NCBI GenBank assembly: GCA_963556495.2 | Contig: OY747722.1 | Coordinates: 22,149,001-22,213,000 of the forward strand | Reading direction: 5' to 3' | Length of the DNA: 64,000 nucleotides | Source of the DNA: Valencia hispanica | Lineage: Eukaryota; Chordata; Actinopteri; Cyprinodontiformes; Valenciidae | Part shown: in pieces, positions 24,880 to 37,500 of the stretch | How the letters are laid out: each line of letters begins with the position of its first letter | How positions within the stretch are numbered: the first letter of the stretch is position 1 | Notes under the pieces: generated by a model | Seen by the model: only the letters and a program-made list of their open reading frames with translations | Told to the model about the DNA's origin: nothing | Database searches by the model: none | Position numbers and translations under genes: made by a program

Positions 24880-27170
24880 TGAAAACCAAGCACATAAGAC
24901 AATGGAGAAATGATGAAATCAGATCTGAAAAAGAAATACAGGAGATCAGAGCCAAAATGGAGGAAAACAAAGCTTGAATTAATTTTCAAATATATCTTGA
25001 ACAACTCAAAATCTATAATAATACTGTTAAAAGAGCAAGAACATTTCACTTTTTTCAAACCTCATTGCAAACCATAAGAACAATACCAAATTCCTTTTTA
25101 AAACAATTGATCTTTTAATAAATGCTGATTTTAATAAACCCTCCATGTCTCCTTCAGTTGCTACATCTGAGGACTTTACAGACTACTTCAGAAACAGAAT
25201 TAGTATAATATTAGATGCAACCTGTTCTCTCGGCAAAATGTTAATATTAACGTGTCTGAAGCACAGTTTTTACCCAAGGAAACACTGGAAAATTTTGTCC
25301 TGGTTGATGCAAAGACACTAGAGTTTTCTCTCAATTTAACTGAACCACCTGCCTTTTAGACCCAATTCCCACATTACTTTTTAAGTCATTTTATGGCTTC
25401 TTTTCGGGTGAGCTTTTAAACATTGTGAATTGCTCTCTTGAGATGGTGGTTTTCCATACTGCCTTTAAACCAGCAGTTGTGACGCCCCTGCTGAAGAAGA
25501 GTAATTTACATCCTATCCACATTCTTGATAACAATCAACCAGTATCCAACTTACCTTTTTAAAGTAAAATTATAGAAATTGTTTTTTTTTATTCAACGTA
25601 AAAAAAATTTAAATGAACACAGTATTTTAGAAAAATATCAATCTGGTTTTAGGACAAACCACAGTACCGAGACAGTTCTTTTAAAGATTGTTAATGACCT
25701 CAGGTGCAACTTGGATTCCCAGAAAATTTCAGTTTTGGTTCCACTGGATCTAAGCGAAGCTTTTGATACAGTTGACCAGCACATTTTACTGCACAGGCTC
25801 AAAGGTCTGGTGGGTCTCTCGGGTACTGTTTTAGAATGGTTTTACTCACAGATCGAAATAATTGTAAGTATGGATACTCACTCCTCAGGAGCCCATGAAA
25901 TTCAGTGTGGGGTTCTCCAAGGATCAATTTTAGTCCCAATACTTTAACATCTCTGCATGCTGCCAGTTGGGGATGTCATCAGGAGGCACGGCATTGATTT
26001 CCACAACTATGCTGATGATGCACAGCTTTACATTGTCCTGTCTCCTGGTGATGTTGAGTCAGTAATTGTATTTCAGATATCAAGTCATGGATGGCAGAGA
26101 ACTTCTTACAGCTCAACCAGGACAAAACGGAAGTTTTAATCATTTGCCCTGAAGACAAGAGGGAGATTATTTTACCAGAACTGCAAAAGTTTAAACCTTC
26201 TCATTGTGTACGAAATCTGGGCGTCGTTTTTGACTCATAACAAAAATAAAAATAAAATAGGATTTTATTTTATTGTATTTTTATTTATTTATTATTATTT
26301 TTTTAAACGTGTCCTGTTTGGCAGTGTGGAGCTCAGAATTGATGTCTGAGTACCAAGTAGAAGCCCAACAGATTTACTTTCACAAGCGGAGCAGTTCAGC
26401 TTTTGCTATAGTACTCCACTTGATTTATGTGTGAAAAATCTTTATTATGAATTGTTGGGGTTTTTATTTCCTGATGTTATGGACACGGAGATGGAAAATT
26501 AAGGAGAAGAAAGAAGGAAGATGAAGAAGAGAGGTAGGAAACAAAATGTCATGAGAGAGGGTGAGTTGAAAATACAAGAGAGGAAGGGGAACAAAGAAAA
26601 CACAGGAAGACATTGAAGTCTGCCTCCATTCCCACAGGATGGCAGAGAGAGGGGGAAAAACAAAACAAAACACGAAAAAGGATGGAAAGAAATTGCCAGA
26701 GTCCGCCCATTTCTCTGTCTTGCCAGCACAGAAGTGTTGATGCATGCTTTTTATTTTCAGTAGAATAGATTATTGTAATTAGCTGCTCTCTGGTCTTCCC
26801 AAAAAGAGTATTTGAAACCTACAACTACTCCAGAACTCAGCTGCACGTGTGTTGACGAGGACAAGGAGACAGGAACTCATTACACCAGTTTTAGGATCGA
26901 TTTTAAGATTATTTTATTTGTTTATAAATGTCCTAATGGTCTTGGTCCATCTTATTTATTCGACCTTCTTTTAAAGCATGAGCCCTTATAGTCCCTGAAG
27001 TCCTCTGGTACTGGCCTTTTTAGTTGTTTCACAAATCAGAACGAAGACGTATAGCGAAGCCTCGTTCTATCACTACGGCCCTCGTCTGTGGAACGGCCTG
27101 CCAGAGAACCTCAAGGCCGTTGAACTGCTGATGTTTTTAAAAAGAAGCTCAAGACCTACCTTTTTAGCTT
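24880..27170 (+). pseudogene. L2 ORF2 relic: linker, reverse transcriptase, C-terminus
   Basis: ORF2 of L2 elements is an endonuclease-reverse transcriptase that copies the element RNA at a nicked chromosomal target. Readable here are the RT fingers and palm (ILEKYQSGFRTNHSTET, then DLSEAFDTVDQHILLHRLKG at about 25,745-25,800), GVLQGSIL in place of the usual GVPQGSILGP, and FHNYADDAQLY holding the catalytic YADD at about 26,000-26,030. Frameshifts and stops occur at 25,560, 25,948, 26,110 and 26,238. The C-terminal part resumes at about 26,736 (LMHAF). Not functional. Confidence 0.87.
26239..26735. other. Segment replacing part of LINE C ORF2
   Basis: It begins with A- and T-rich sequence after GVVFDS and ends where ORF2 resumes. 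It contains a long purine-rich stretch (about 26,490-26,690) whose antisense gives Ser/Phe-rich frames. Roughly 110 bp of expected ORF2 is missing across the junction, so this is an insertion with deletion. No terminal repeats or target duplication were found. Confidence 0.5.
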
Positions 27171-27235
27171 GGCTTTTTATTGAGTTATTTTATTTATCTG
27201 ATTTATATTTCTTATCTTTATTTTATTTATATTTT

Positions 27236-27303
27236 CAGCTATTATTGCTATTATTATTTATTATTTATCTGTTGTTTATTATTATTATTATTGTTATTAT
27301 TAT
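27236..27303. repeat. Imperfect (TTA)n simple repeat in LINE C 3' UTR
   Basis: Runs of TTATTATTATT interrupted by single substitutions. Confidence 0.8.
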
Positions 27304-27813
27304 GAGCTACTGAAGTGTTTTTACGAATTGTTATATACAGACTAACTCCAGTGTTTCTTTCTTGAGGATCCTTCTCACTGGGAGCCCTGCCAGTTTAGCC
27401 ATGGAGGTCGCTGCCATTGGGATCACTTTTGTCATGGTGGGAGGGGCTCTGCACTGCAGCCTTATGGTTGTGCTGTGGATACCTGCCTGCCCTCATCATG
27501 GCAGTCCCTGTGGTGACTCTTCTGTGGGGTGTTGGGTGGCTTCTAGTGTGGATGGACCTCCCAAATGTTTTCTCACAGTGGTATCATTCTGGATGTTTAT
27601 TTTTATTGTATTTTCACTTAAAGAGATAGGAATGGATTGAGCAGTGTTTTTGCTGCGAAGGGGCGGGCACAGGGTGTCTACGTGTCTTATGTGTAGGATC
27701 GATTTTGCTTTAAATGTGTTTTCTTTGTTTATCTTTCTGTTTTTATCACATAAAACACTTTGTGCTGATTTTATCATGAAAAGTGCTCCACAAATAAAAG
27801 TTGATTGATTGAT

Positions 27814-28661
27814 GTCCAGTTGATGTGGAGTATGGAATGTTAAAAAAAAATGTTCCGATGCCATATTACTATCTGCTCTTTACTAGTCTTTTTTTCTTAC
27901 TTTCTTTTTTTGGCAGTTTAAGAGTGAGACATTTTACCCCACCTCTTGCCTGCTTTTCTGCAGGGCTTGTGCCTCTTGTGGGATGCTAATGGAATCCAAA
28001 CTTAAATGTGGAAACAAATTACACTTTCTCCCCATCGAAGCCTGTTATCACTCTAGGAGGAAGCAGAATAACCCTCTATTTGTCTCTCGGCGCAGAAGAT
28101 GAATGAAGGGCCAAGCCGGAGAGCAAACAAGTTCAACCAAGTTCAAAAACAGCCCACAAAAAGAAAAAGAAAAAACCTGAGCGAAAAATACCGGACTGGT
28201 AATTTTACTGTCAGAGATCCACGCTTTACTTGTGTGCAGCTTGGGCACGATTTTTTTCTTCTAGGCACAATGATCGTATGCAAAATAGAACATTGATGGC
28301 GTTTGCTCTGTGTCGTTCCTTAAATCTAAAATAGTCAAACAAGCCCTGCATTCAGACAGCTGCTTGATGTTCCTCTCTGACAAAATCTTGTCTTTTATAT
28401 TCAGAATAATTTGAGAAATCCAGAGAGAGAGAAGAAATTTTTCCTTTTTCTGTCATACTTAGAAATGTTGGCACTAAGTGGAGTGTGCGGCAGCAACAAC
28501 ATAGTTGGAGCTCTGTTGCGTGTGCAACTACAACTTTGGCAGCATAGACAAACAGGATGGTGGGTCTGGTTGCCTAGCAGTTTAAGTGGCAGATTTGCTC
28601 TACAAAGGGAGGAAGAACTAGATATTTCCCTTGTGGACCTTGGCAGGATCGTCGGAATGTG
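27814..28661. other. Non-coding sequence, nothing recognised
   Basis: Between LINE C and the next hAT element. The 128-aa plus frame at 28,411 runs into that element and is not a gene. Confidence 0.45.
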
Positions 28662-28669
28662 GTTTAGGC

Positions 28670-29268
28670 CAGTGGTCTCCAACCTTTTTTTTGCCACGGA
28701 CCGGTTTAAGATCAGACAATATTTTCACGGACCGGCCTTTAGGGTGTGGCAGATAAATGATAACGGACGGTATAAAAACGGGTTATTTTTAAAATGATAA
28801 CAATAGACGTAAATCCAATGTGTATTCGCAGCTTTATTAACAGCGTCCTCCTAACATCGAGCAGACAACATAACACGAGTAACACTCAGCCCCCTAACGA
28901 TCTCTGGTCGCCATGGTAAAATGTAAACACACCTTTAATAATTCAAGATTTAACACAAAAACAAATACAAAGTGCATGAAAAATCTAACTCACCACAACG
29001 CTGAATCAGTGAGAGCCTTGGGCTTTTCCCCTTTCCAAAGAAACGTTTGTTTTCTATCCATCTTGCTACCTTGTGGGATTACGTGTCAAGACTGAGCTAT
29101 GTAACAGGGATATCCGGTTATTTTTCCAAATAAAACAGCGGTCACCCTCAGAAAATAAATAAAACGGAAATACTGGAAGTTATTTATTCTTTGTGTGTGG
29201 CTCGCGGCCCGGTACCACATGACCCACGGCCCGGTACCGGTCTGCGGCCCGGGGGTTGGGGAACACTG
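28670..29268. mobile_element. hAT (Charlie-like) non-autonomous element
   Basis: It has 5' CAGTGGTCTCCAACCTTTTT and a 3' end that is the inverse of CAGTGTTCCCCAACCCC, bracketed by GTTTAGGC (28,662-28,669) and GCTTAGGC (29,269-29,276), an 8-bp duplication with one difference. Sub-terminal CACGGACCGG and GGCCCGGTACC repeats are characteristic of this vertebrate group. It is 599 bp with no transposase. Confidence 0.85.
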
Positions 29269-29459
29269 GCTTAGGCCATGACATTCATAATGAGACAAAG
29301 ATGACAGAGAGGAGAAACCTAAATGGAGATAGAGGTAACCAGGGACAGCCAATAATAATAAATCGATACATAAAGGACTAAATCTGTCAACAATATAATG
29401 TGTACATTTTGTTAGCTGCTGGTTGTTTCCGGTGTGTGGATTTCAATGTGTTTTTATAA

Positions 29460-30010
29460 AATCAGGTGCAAAAAATTGGAACACTCTGTTAAATATTCTA
29501 TTTGTTAATGAATGTTCATGTCAGGAAAGTGGTTTAATTACAGATAATAAAATATTTTAAAAAATCAAGCTTTGTTGCTGTTTTTTACTCCTTAAACTTC
29601 AGTTAGATGGCTAATGTAGACATCTACTAGTATCTGACCTCAGTCTGAGGAATGTTTGCCCCGCTCCTTATTTTCAGCTGTGAGCTGTTTAAGCTGCTTT
29701 TTTTTTATGTACAGCTCTTTTCAACTCACCCCACTGAATCTCAATCAAAATCTGGGCAGGACTTTCTAGTTCTTAATCCTCAGCCAGTCCTTGGTGGACT
29801 CAATATATTTTGGGTCATGGTCATGTTGCAGTGTACAGTTCTGCTTGAGCTTTAATTCATTACAAATGGTCCCACATTTTCCTCAAGATTCCATCATATA
29901 CTTGGTGGAATTTCTTGTGGCTCCTGCTGCAGCTGAGCATCCCCAAAACTCACCCTTTCCAGCTCTGTGCCTCACCGTTGGTATGAGGCTCTTTTCCTTG
30001 AACACTGGTT
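29460..30010 (-). mobile_element. Tc1/mariner relic abutting LINE A
   Basis: Antisense transposase segments are readable on the plus strand (CTGCTGCAGCTGAGCATCCC and GGTATGAGGCTCTTTTCCTT, near 29,925-30,000), corresponding to the glycine-rich block before the second catalytic Asp. It stops abruptly at the LINE A 5' edge, suggesting LINE A inserted next to or into it. No matching remainder was found past 40,914. Confidence 0.6.
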
Positions 30011-30546
30011 TACACCAAGAAGACGCAGCCCCTGGGATCAGTCAAAGCCACCAGGAGAAACCCAGCCGCGTCAAACGGGTACATAACAAAGTAAGAGCCC
30101 CCCCAGCAAAGATTGTTATCATCCAAGACGGATCAATTAATGGAATTGAGGCTTTTTATAGAAAGAACACCAGAGTTTATAGCTGCTACAAAAATACAGT
30201 AATAGAAATATCAGAAAAAATCCAGAATATCTTGGACCAACATCCTGCTTTGGAAAAGCTCGTCATTCACGCTGGATCAGCAGATATCGGGATGAGACAG
30301 CGATTCTGAAAAGAGACTTTTCTGATCTCCTACAGAGACTTGATGGACTTAACGTAAACATCCTCATCAGCAGACCAGTCCCTGAAGGGAATGATGAAAG
30401 ATTTAGCAGACTCTGCATGCTCCATAAATGGTTGAAGAAACAATCAGCTGAGAAGTCGTTCACATTTATTTATAATTTCAAAGTATTTGGAAGTGCTAAC
30501 CATCTGTTCAAAGCAGGCCAACGTTATCTTAACAAGGCCGGAGTAA

Positions 30547-31527
30547 AGGTCTTTGCACACCGGGTCCGTTTTTTTCGTGCGATTAATTCACACGACAGTA
30601 TTTTCTTTCGAATCAATGTCAAGTCAATGGGGACGTCCACGCCACTGATGAAATTCCATCCTGCGATTTGGCGAGTTTAATTTTTTCGGACTGAGGTCAA
30701 TTTTTTTTTTTTACTCGTATCTGACAGTTAAACACTTGACCAATCAGAGAAGGCGTGGTGATGGCGTCTTCAGACCCGAGAGTCGCGAACTTTAGTGTCA
30801 CTTTCATAGAAGTAACTAATGTTTTCTTCACCATGGCTGAGCGTCTGATCCTTTTTTTGTCCCAGCACCCCTGTCTCTTTAAAAAAGACAAAAACTACAA
30901 GGACAATGATTATAAGGATAATGTGTGGCGATCCATTGCTGAAGAACTTGGATATGAAGATGGGTAGGTAAATCAATGTGTACAAACTAGCTGTGTAGCC
31001 ATTAGCTCTCGATACGTCATGACTTGACACATCTTGGAAATTATAGCAGAAATGTACACAAAAGTTTACAAAACTTGAACATTAATCAAACATAGTCACA
31101 AATCCATAACATCTCAAACGAGATGCTATAACTTATTAACCTGGAAATCGTCTTTTTCGCTAGATGTGATTTGTTTTCTCACAGTCGAAATGCTCGTCAA
31201 TGGTTTGGCTACACGTTAAATAGAACAATTTACGTTTGGTTTATTGTTGTATATGTTATGATTGATTACAGAGGAATATCAAATCTGTTAACTACAGCCG
31301 CGATGTTCTCAACACAACATTCACTTCCCGGTGTTCTAAGTTGTTGATAAGGGATGTGCGGAGTACATTTTAGTTTTGCCGCCTTACAATTTTTTAATAG
31401 AATCTTCATAATTTATTTGCAATTTCACAGCGCGTCTGGTGTGCATACACAACACGTCGATTTTCGGCCTCCAATTTTTTGCAATTTCGTGTCGTTTATT
31501 CGCATCGGACCCGGTGTGCAACGACCT
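30547..31527 (+). mobile_element. PIF/Harbinger non-autonomous element with MADF exon 1
   Basis: Inverted ends AGGTCTTTGCACACCGG and its inverse (AGGTCGTTGCACACCGG) bracket 981 bp, and TAA is duplicated at 30,544-30,546 and 31,528-31,530, the TWA target of Harbinger. Excising the element plus one TAA rejoins LINE A ORF1 in frame (NKAGV, then RLLAANI). It holds a MADF first exon but no DDE transposase, so it would move only with help. Confidence 0.9.
30833..30963 (+). CDS. MADF-domain first exon of a Harbinger accessory gene
   Basis: PIF/Harbinger elements carry, besides the DDE transposase, a Myb-like or MADF DNA-binding protein that helps transposase reach the ends. This frame starts MAERLILFLSQHPCLF and reaches VWRSIAEELGYEDG, matching the first two helices of a MADF domain (conserved Trp at residue 32, LG at 39-40). 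It then meets GTAGGT, a plausible splice donor. An upstream in-frame ATG at 30,755 exists, but domain alignment favours 30,833. No following exon is recognisable inside the element. It may be expressed only if spliced into flanking DNA; this is inference. Confidence 0.65.
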
Positions 31528-32067
31528 TAAGGCTGTTGGCAGCAAACATTTTTTCTTATCAAAATCAGAAAGCAAAACACTTGCTCCCAAAAGCTGACCT
31601 TGAGGCGCCCATGGATATCAGAGAACAAAAACAGCAAGTCATGATGACACCACAGGCCCGAACAGATAAACAGCCATCAGAGATTAAGTCTTCATCCTCC
31701 TGTGACTCAGCCACATCAAATGAGTCTCCATTTAGAAACTTTACAGACAGACTGAACAAGCAAATCAAATTTGGGACACAATTAACACCTAAACTTAAGA
31801 CTACACCAAACCTCTGGGACTAGTGTCAATAAGCCTGGGAGCTTCCCCCCACTGATTATTACAGATATTTGAGGGAACCGGGCAGTAAATCTACCCCTAC
31901 AGTCTCCCAGAACTTGCCCGGTACCCCTGAGATTTGCATTCGAGGGATTATCAGCAGCAGGAAACATAAACCGTTAATCACACTCTCTGATATTAAACAA
32001 AATCTCAAATTTATAACCTGTCAGAAGGTTCAGCTGCCCATCATCACAATACTTAAGTTAGCTTAAT

Positions 32068-33956
32068 TAAACATTAGATCTCTATCCGGGAAGTTGTTTC
32101 TTATCAATGACTTCCTCATTGAGCATAATTTACACACCCTTTTTTCATCAGAAACTTGGCTGGATGAAAATAACAAAACAACTGCATTGATAGAATCTAC
32201 TCCTCCAAATCACAATTTCTTAAGTGAGAGCAAGAAAAATACAGACGAGGTGGAGGTGTAGCCACCCTTTTTCACAACTCAATGAACTTTAAAAAGGTAA
32301 CCCTTGGCACGTTTGATTCTTTTGAATACCTAGCCACCCAGATAAATTAGCCTAACAAAGCTTTATTTCTAAGTTTATATAAACCACCAAAACTTAACTC
32401 TAACTTCTTTAATGATTTCAATTACATTCTTTCTGTAATATGTCTCGACTATGACCAACTAATCATTGTGGGGGATTTTAACATCCATACCAACAATCCC
32501 CAAGATAGACAAGCAAAAACATTAGATGATTCTCTCCACAACTTCGGCCTGATCCAGCATGTCAAACAACCAACATTTTCCTTGCGAAAATCTCAGACAT
32601 CATGGATTCCATTGCTCCAACTAAAGTGAAAGAAACTCGACTCCAGGTACACTGTGAGATCTACAAAGAGAGACTGAAGAGATATCAGCTAACTATAAAA
32701 GATGCTAGGGAATCGTTCTTTTCTGAAATCATCAATAGAAACATTAATAATGCACGGACTCTATTTGCAACAGTGGAAAGACTAACTAATCCTTTAGTGA
32801 CAGTAGCCCCTGAACTAAATTCTACCAGGGCCTGCAATGAATTTGCCAGCTTTTTCACTGAAAAGATTCTAACAATTAGACGATCAATCTGTACCTCAAT
32901 ATCGAACCCACAACCAGTGCCATCCCCAATCAACAACAATGTAGAGAAAATGTCTGAATTCAAAGAATTAAACCAGAACAGCCTTGAAAAAATCATTATC
33001 CAATTAAGCTCCTCCTCTTGCTGTCTTGATATCCTACCCACAGCTTTTCTAAAGAAAGTTCTTCCTGTTAATCGGTCTGATCTTGTTCAAATAGTGAGCT
33101 CATCCCTCCTGTCAGGTGTCTTCCCCCAGGCTTTAAAAACAGCAGTTATTAAACCACTACTAAAGAAGAAGAATCTGGACAAGACATTAATGCAGAACTA
33201 CAGGCCAATCTCTAATCTTCCATTCATCAGTAAGATTATTGAAAAAGCGGTTTTTGAGCAGTTAAATTGCTTTATAACAATGACAAAGCGTTTTGATGTT
33301 TTTCAGTCTGGTTTCCGTGCTGACCACAGCACTGAGACTGCCCTCGTCAAAGTATTCAATGACATCCGCATAAATACAGACTGTGGTAGAACCACAGTGC
33401 TGGTTCTGTTGGACCTCAGTGCAGCATTTGACACTGTTGATCATGATATTTTATTGGAACGACTGGAGAGCTGGGTCAGACTCTCTGGTACAGTACTTGG
33501 CTGGTTTGAGTCTTACCTAAAGAACAGGGACTTCTATGTTTCAATAGGAAACTTTTCATCAGAACGAACAGAAATCACATGTGGGGTGCCCCAGGGCTCC
33601 ATCCTGGGGCCCCTCTTATTTAATATCTACATGCACCCACTAGGCAAGATTATAGCAACCAATAACATTAGCTACCATAACTACGCGGATGACACTCAGC
33701 TTTACATTACAATGTCACCAGGTGACTCTGAACCAATTGAAACCCTAAATCAATGCATTGACCAAATAAATTGACGGATGTGCCAGAACTTTTTCCAGCT
33801 GAATAGGAACAAAACTGAAGTAATTGGTTTTGGACCCAAGGAGGAATGATCCAGAGTCAGCACACAGCTTCACTTAATACAGCTAGAAACTACTGATCAG
33901 GCCCGAAATCTAGGTGTAGTAATGGACTTTGACCTGAACCTCCAGGGTCACATAAA
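32068..33956 (+). pseudogene. L2 ORF2 relic, endonuclease and RT (LINE A, first part)
   Basis: The start reads LNIRSLSGKLFLINDFLIEH with SETWLDENN, the L2 endonuclease N-terminus. GDFNIHTN follows near 32,475 in another frame. The endonuclease end (the DLVI and SDH blocks) is deleted at about 32,595. From 32,602 a 390-codon open frame covers the linker and most of the RT: FQSGFRADHSTETALVK, LDLSAAFDTVDHDILLERLE, GVPQGSILGPLLFNIYMHPL and HNYADDTQLYITMSP, whose two catalytic Asp are intact. A TGA at 33,772 and further lesions follow. LINE B interrupts it at GHI(N). Confidence 0.9.
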
Positions 33957-34079
33957 TCAAATCAAATCAAACTTTTTTTATAAAGTGTTTTTCATACAAG
34001 AAGTTGCATCACAAAGTGCTTTACAGATTAAAATGACCCCACATAAAATCACCTTCCCTTCCCTCCCCCACAGATTTAA

Positions 34080-34390
34080 AAGCATGGTCACAGTTATACC
34101 CCCCTCCCCCCAACCCATCTCCCATGCGCACACACACAGTTAAAAGAAAAAGTAAAAAAGGACATTGGCCGAGTGTAGAAGAACCATGCAAGGAAACGCC
34201 ATCAGAGGAGCCATCTGCCCCGGCAGCGGTAGACCAACAGCAGCAGTCGAGGCACCGACACAGGGCGCCCAGTGGAGGCAAGGCCAAGACCCCCAACATT
34301 CACCCAAGCTCACCTGGAGGGCACCCAGGCAGCCACAGCCGACCACCACTCCCGGGGCAGAGGGCTCCCACAGAGGAAACACTGGAACGG
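34080..34390 (-). other. GC-rich conserved block in LINE B 3' UTR
   Basis: A GC-rich segment between stop codon and tail. It gives long open frames on both strands, none convincing as protein. A similar block occurs in the independent copy at about 47,130-47,345, sharing CACCGACACAGGGC and GGCAGAGGGCTCCCACAGAG. Retention in two decayed copies may reflect a structure recognised by the reverse transcriptase; that is inference. Confidence 0.6.
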
Positions 34391-34528
34391 GGATTAAGAT
34401 AAATTAAAGTATAAAAATAAACAGTAAATTAATGTGCTAAGGTTAAATAGTAAAACTGATAAAAATATAATCATATAAAACATGCAGAGCAATTAAACAA
34501 ACAGTAATGAATAATAATCAGTTAAAAG

Positions 34529-37500
34529 CTAGGCTAAAAAGGTGAGTCTTGAGCCTGCTCTTAAAATATGAACGTTCTCTGCAGCCCTAAGGTCCTCTGG
34601 CAGCCTGTTCCAGAGGTGAAGGCCATAAAACTGGAAAGACGCCTCGCCATGCTTGTGTGTCCTGAATTTTGGGGTGACAAGGAGACGGCTGCCAGAGGAG
34701 CACAGAGACCGCGAAGATTTATATGGTAAAAGCAGTTCAGAGAGATAAGAAGGCTCAAGTCCATTAAGACACTTAAAAACCATTAAAAGAACCTTAAAGT
34801 CGATCCTGAAATGTACGGGGAGCCAATGCAATGATTTTAAGACCGGTGAAATGTGCTCCCGCCTCCTGGTCTTCATCAGGACACGTGCTGCTGAATTTTG
34901 TAGTAGTTGTAAACCTTATATTACTCTTTTTGGGAAGACCAGAAAGGAGGGCATTACAGTAATCAATTCTACTGGAGATAAAAGCATGCATCAGTGTCTC
35001 CGTGTTGGCCTGAGAGAGAATGGGGCGGACTCTGGCAATGTTCTTTAGTTGATAAAAACCTATTTTAGTAATATTTTTTATGTGAGGAATAAAAGTCAGC
35101 TCAGAGTCAAAAATCACGCCCAGGTTCTTCACTTGTAAAGAGGGATTAAAAGACAGTGGTTGTAGTTTTGGTAAAAGTTTCTCTCTGTGAGGCTCAGGAC
35201 CGATGACTCAAACTTCAGATTTGTCCTGGTTGAGCTGGAAAAAGTTCTCTTCCATCAAGGATTTAATGTCTAAAATGCAGTTAAAAAGTGCATCCATTGG
35301 CCGTGTGTCATCGGGAGACATGGAGATATACAGCTGTGTATCATCAGCATAACTGTGAAAGTTGACTCCATGTCTTCTGATGACGCTGCCAAGAGGGTGC
35401 ATATACAGGTTAAAAAGCACTGGGCCTAAAATCGAACCCTGGGGCACACCACATGTAATCCTATGGACCCTAGAAGAGCAAGTATCTAAACTTACCATAA
35501 AAGTCCTGTCTGTGAGATAGGATGTGAACCATTTGTGAACAGCACCAGAGAGGCCAATCTGTTTTAAACGGGTTAAAAGAATAGTGTGGTCTACTGTATC
35601 GAAGGCAGTGCTTAGATCCCGTAGAACCAACACTGTCACCCTATGTGCAGCATAGTTTAATCTAAAATCATTTAAAATCTTTAGAAGGGCCGTCTCTGTG
35701 CTGTGGTTCACCCTAAAACCAGACTGAAATTTCTCCAGGACATTGTGCTCATTAATAAAATCATTAAGTTGAATTAAAATAATTTTTTCTAAAATTTTGC
35801 TTAAAAAAGGCAAGTTAGATACCAGTCTAAAATTGTTAAAATCATTAAAATCTGAATTGCTCTTCTTCAACAGGGGCCTCACTAATGCCCCTTTAAAGGC
35901 AGCAGGAAAGACCCCCGTCTGAAGGGAGCAATTCATCATGGTTAAAATCTCATCTCTAAAAGATCCATAAAATTGCCCGTTTAAATTCCGAGGGCCCGCG
36001 GGCGGGCCCAGCCCATTTCCTAGTTTAAATCCACCAATTTTCTGACTTCTAACTTTTATGAACCTATACATGTTTTATATCATTGGAAAGCTAAGAGTCT
36101 TGTGATTCCAATTATGCCTGGCGTTTAAGGATACAATCATAACTGAAGACTCAGTGAGCGCTTTTGCCAACACAAACGTTCTCCTGATGGAGGTATAAAA
36201 ATATGGAACTCACCCCTTTGTAGTCCAATAAACGTGACGAAACCGATCCATTTCGAACAAAAATTGTCTTTTTACATCAATAATGGTCCGACTAAAGTCC
36301 TCCGATAAAGTTATTAGACCAGGACAACAGCAAAACCAATAAAAAATGTAAAACAAACAATGAAAATGCGCTCCCGAAATGTCTGGCCATTTTTGTAGTC
36401 TTTACGGCTTTGTTTCCGATTCATTCGCTTCCACTTCTGCCTACAAAGGTCACTAAGCATGCCCAGAAGGGAAAAAAAATAAATAAATAATTCATCCGGT
36501 GTTTTCCTTACGTAGGGTACATCTCCAACCAATGGCGCATGGATGGAAAGTCACGTTATGGTAAGTAACTCGAACCAATTGCGGTCCAGAACTCTGATGA
36601 TTGATGCATCGAATAGCCAATGTAATGCTGTAAACGCAGATATATAACATGACCGGGCGGACTTGTTCGCAGCCATTGTATATGACGTGCGTAAAATGTC
36701 TTATTCATGAAGAGATTACGCACAGTGCGTACCAGTAACATATTGTTTCAGCACCGTGTCCAAACACCCTTTATGATCAAAATACAACATTGAAGGAAGC
36801 CGTGGAGCTTTATATGGTAAGATGAAGTTATGATTCTGATTATATTTTTAATTCAGTGAGGACTACGGCATTTACCCAAGAGATGGCGCATATGGCACAC
36901 TTTTGACCACCTTTGACCTGTAGTTATAAAAATGTGTGCAGAATATTCATTTTTTGATTTATTGGTGTCAAATTTGGTGTGGATGAAGGTAATACTTCAG
37001 ACTTTAGACCAACAGTGTGTTTTAGGTCACCACCTCTTTTTAAAGCCCTTTTTACAGCATGTATTTATATAAAATAAATAGTCGGACACAAATAAAATAA
37101 TTTTTTGGGGAATTAAAATTAATATTGCTTGGTAACAATAGCACTCAGAGATATTAACACAGTTCTGGGATAAATTTTAGAGTGTTTGCTTTCCAAAGAG
37201 ACCCCAGGCATGTCTCTACTCAAAATGGTTCAAGAACAGCTTTAAGTTAATTTTGGGTATGCGTTTAAAAAAAATGTAGGGCGGAAATTGCAGGAATTTA
37301 AAGGAAGTGGGAATCGGGTCCAAAACACATGTGGTGGGCCTCACTGAGGAGAAAACTTTATCAAGAGGCCCAGCTTCTACCAGGACAAAACTGTCCAGCG
37401 TTTCCTATGGTAAAGACACACACTCAGATTTGTCTAAAACCATGTTACTCTGAGAAGATAAAATCTTACATCTGATGGTGTCTACCTTCCCCCTGAAGTG

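Larger units (their letters stand above)
24880..27813 (+). mobile_element. L2 LINE (LINE C), 5'-truncated and decayed
   Basis: It starts within the ORF2 linker, continues through reverse transcriptase and the C-terminal region, and ends with a 3' UTR and the tail TTGATTGATTGATG at 27,801-27,814. The tail type places it with LINE B rather than LINE A. About 500 bp of unrelated DNA replaces part of ORF2 (26,239-26,735). The 5' end lies inside ORF2, so ORF1 and the endonuclease are absent. Confidence 0.85.
30090..32060 (+). pseudogene. L2 ORF1 relic with SGNH esterase (LINE A)
   Basis: L2 ORF1 of fish encodes a protein with a coiled coil and an SGNH/GDSL-type esterase domain. Here the block-I GDS is read as QDGS (about 30,125-30,135), the GTND block as HAGSADI near 30,270, and the final Asp-x-x-His block as GQRYLNKAG near 30,510. 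All three catalytic blocks are therefore degenerate. A 981-bp Harbinger element splits the coding sequence after NKAGV. It continues at 31,531 as RLLAANIFSYQNQ with a Ser/Thr-rich C-terminal half. Stops occur at 30,307 and 31,821. Confidence 0.8.

Noticed and set aside
28411..28797. 128-aa plus-strand frame
   Set aside because: It runs across the left terminus of a hAT element and has no domain.
34021..34407. Four frames of 80-92 aa on both strands
   Set aside because: A GC-rich stretch of LINE 3' UTR opens several frames at once; none continues in the second copy at 47.1 kb.
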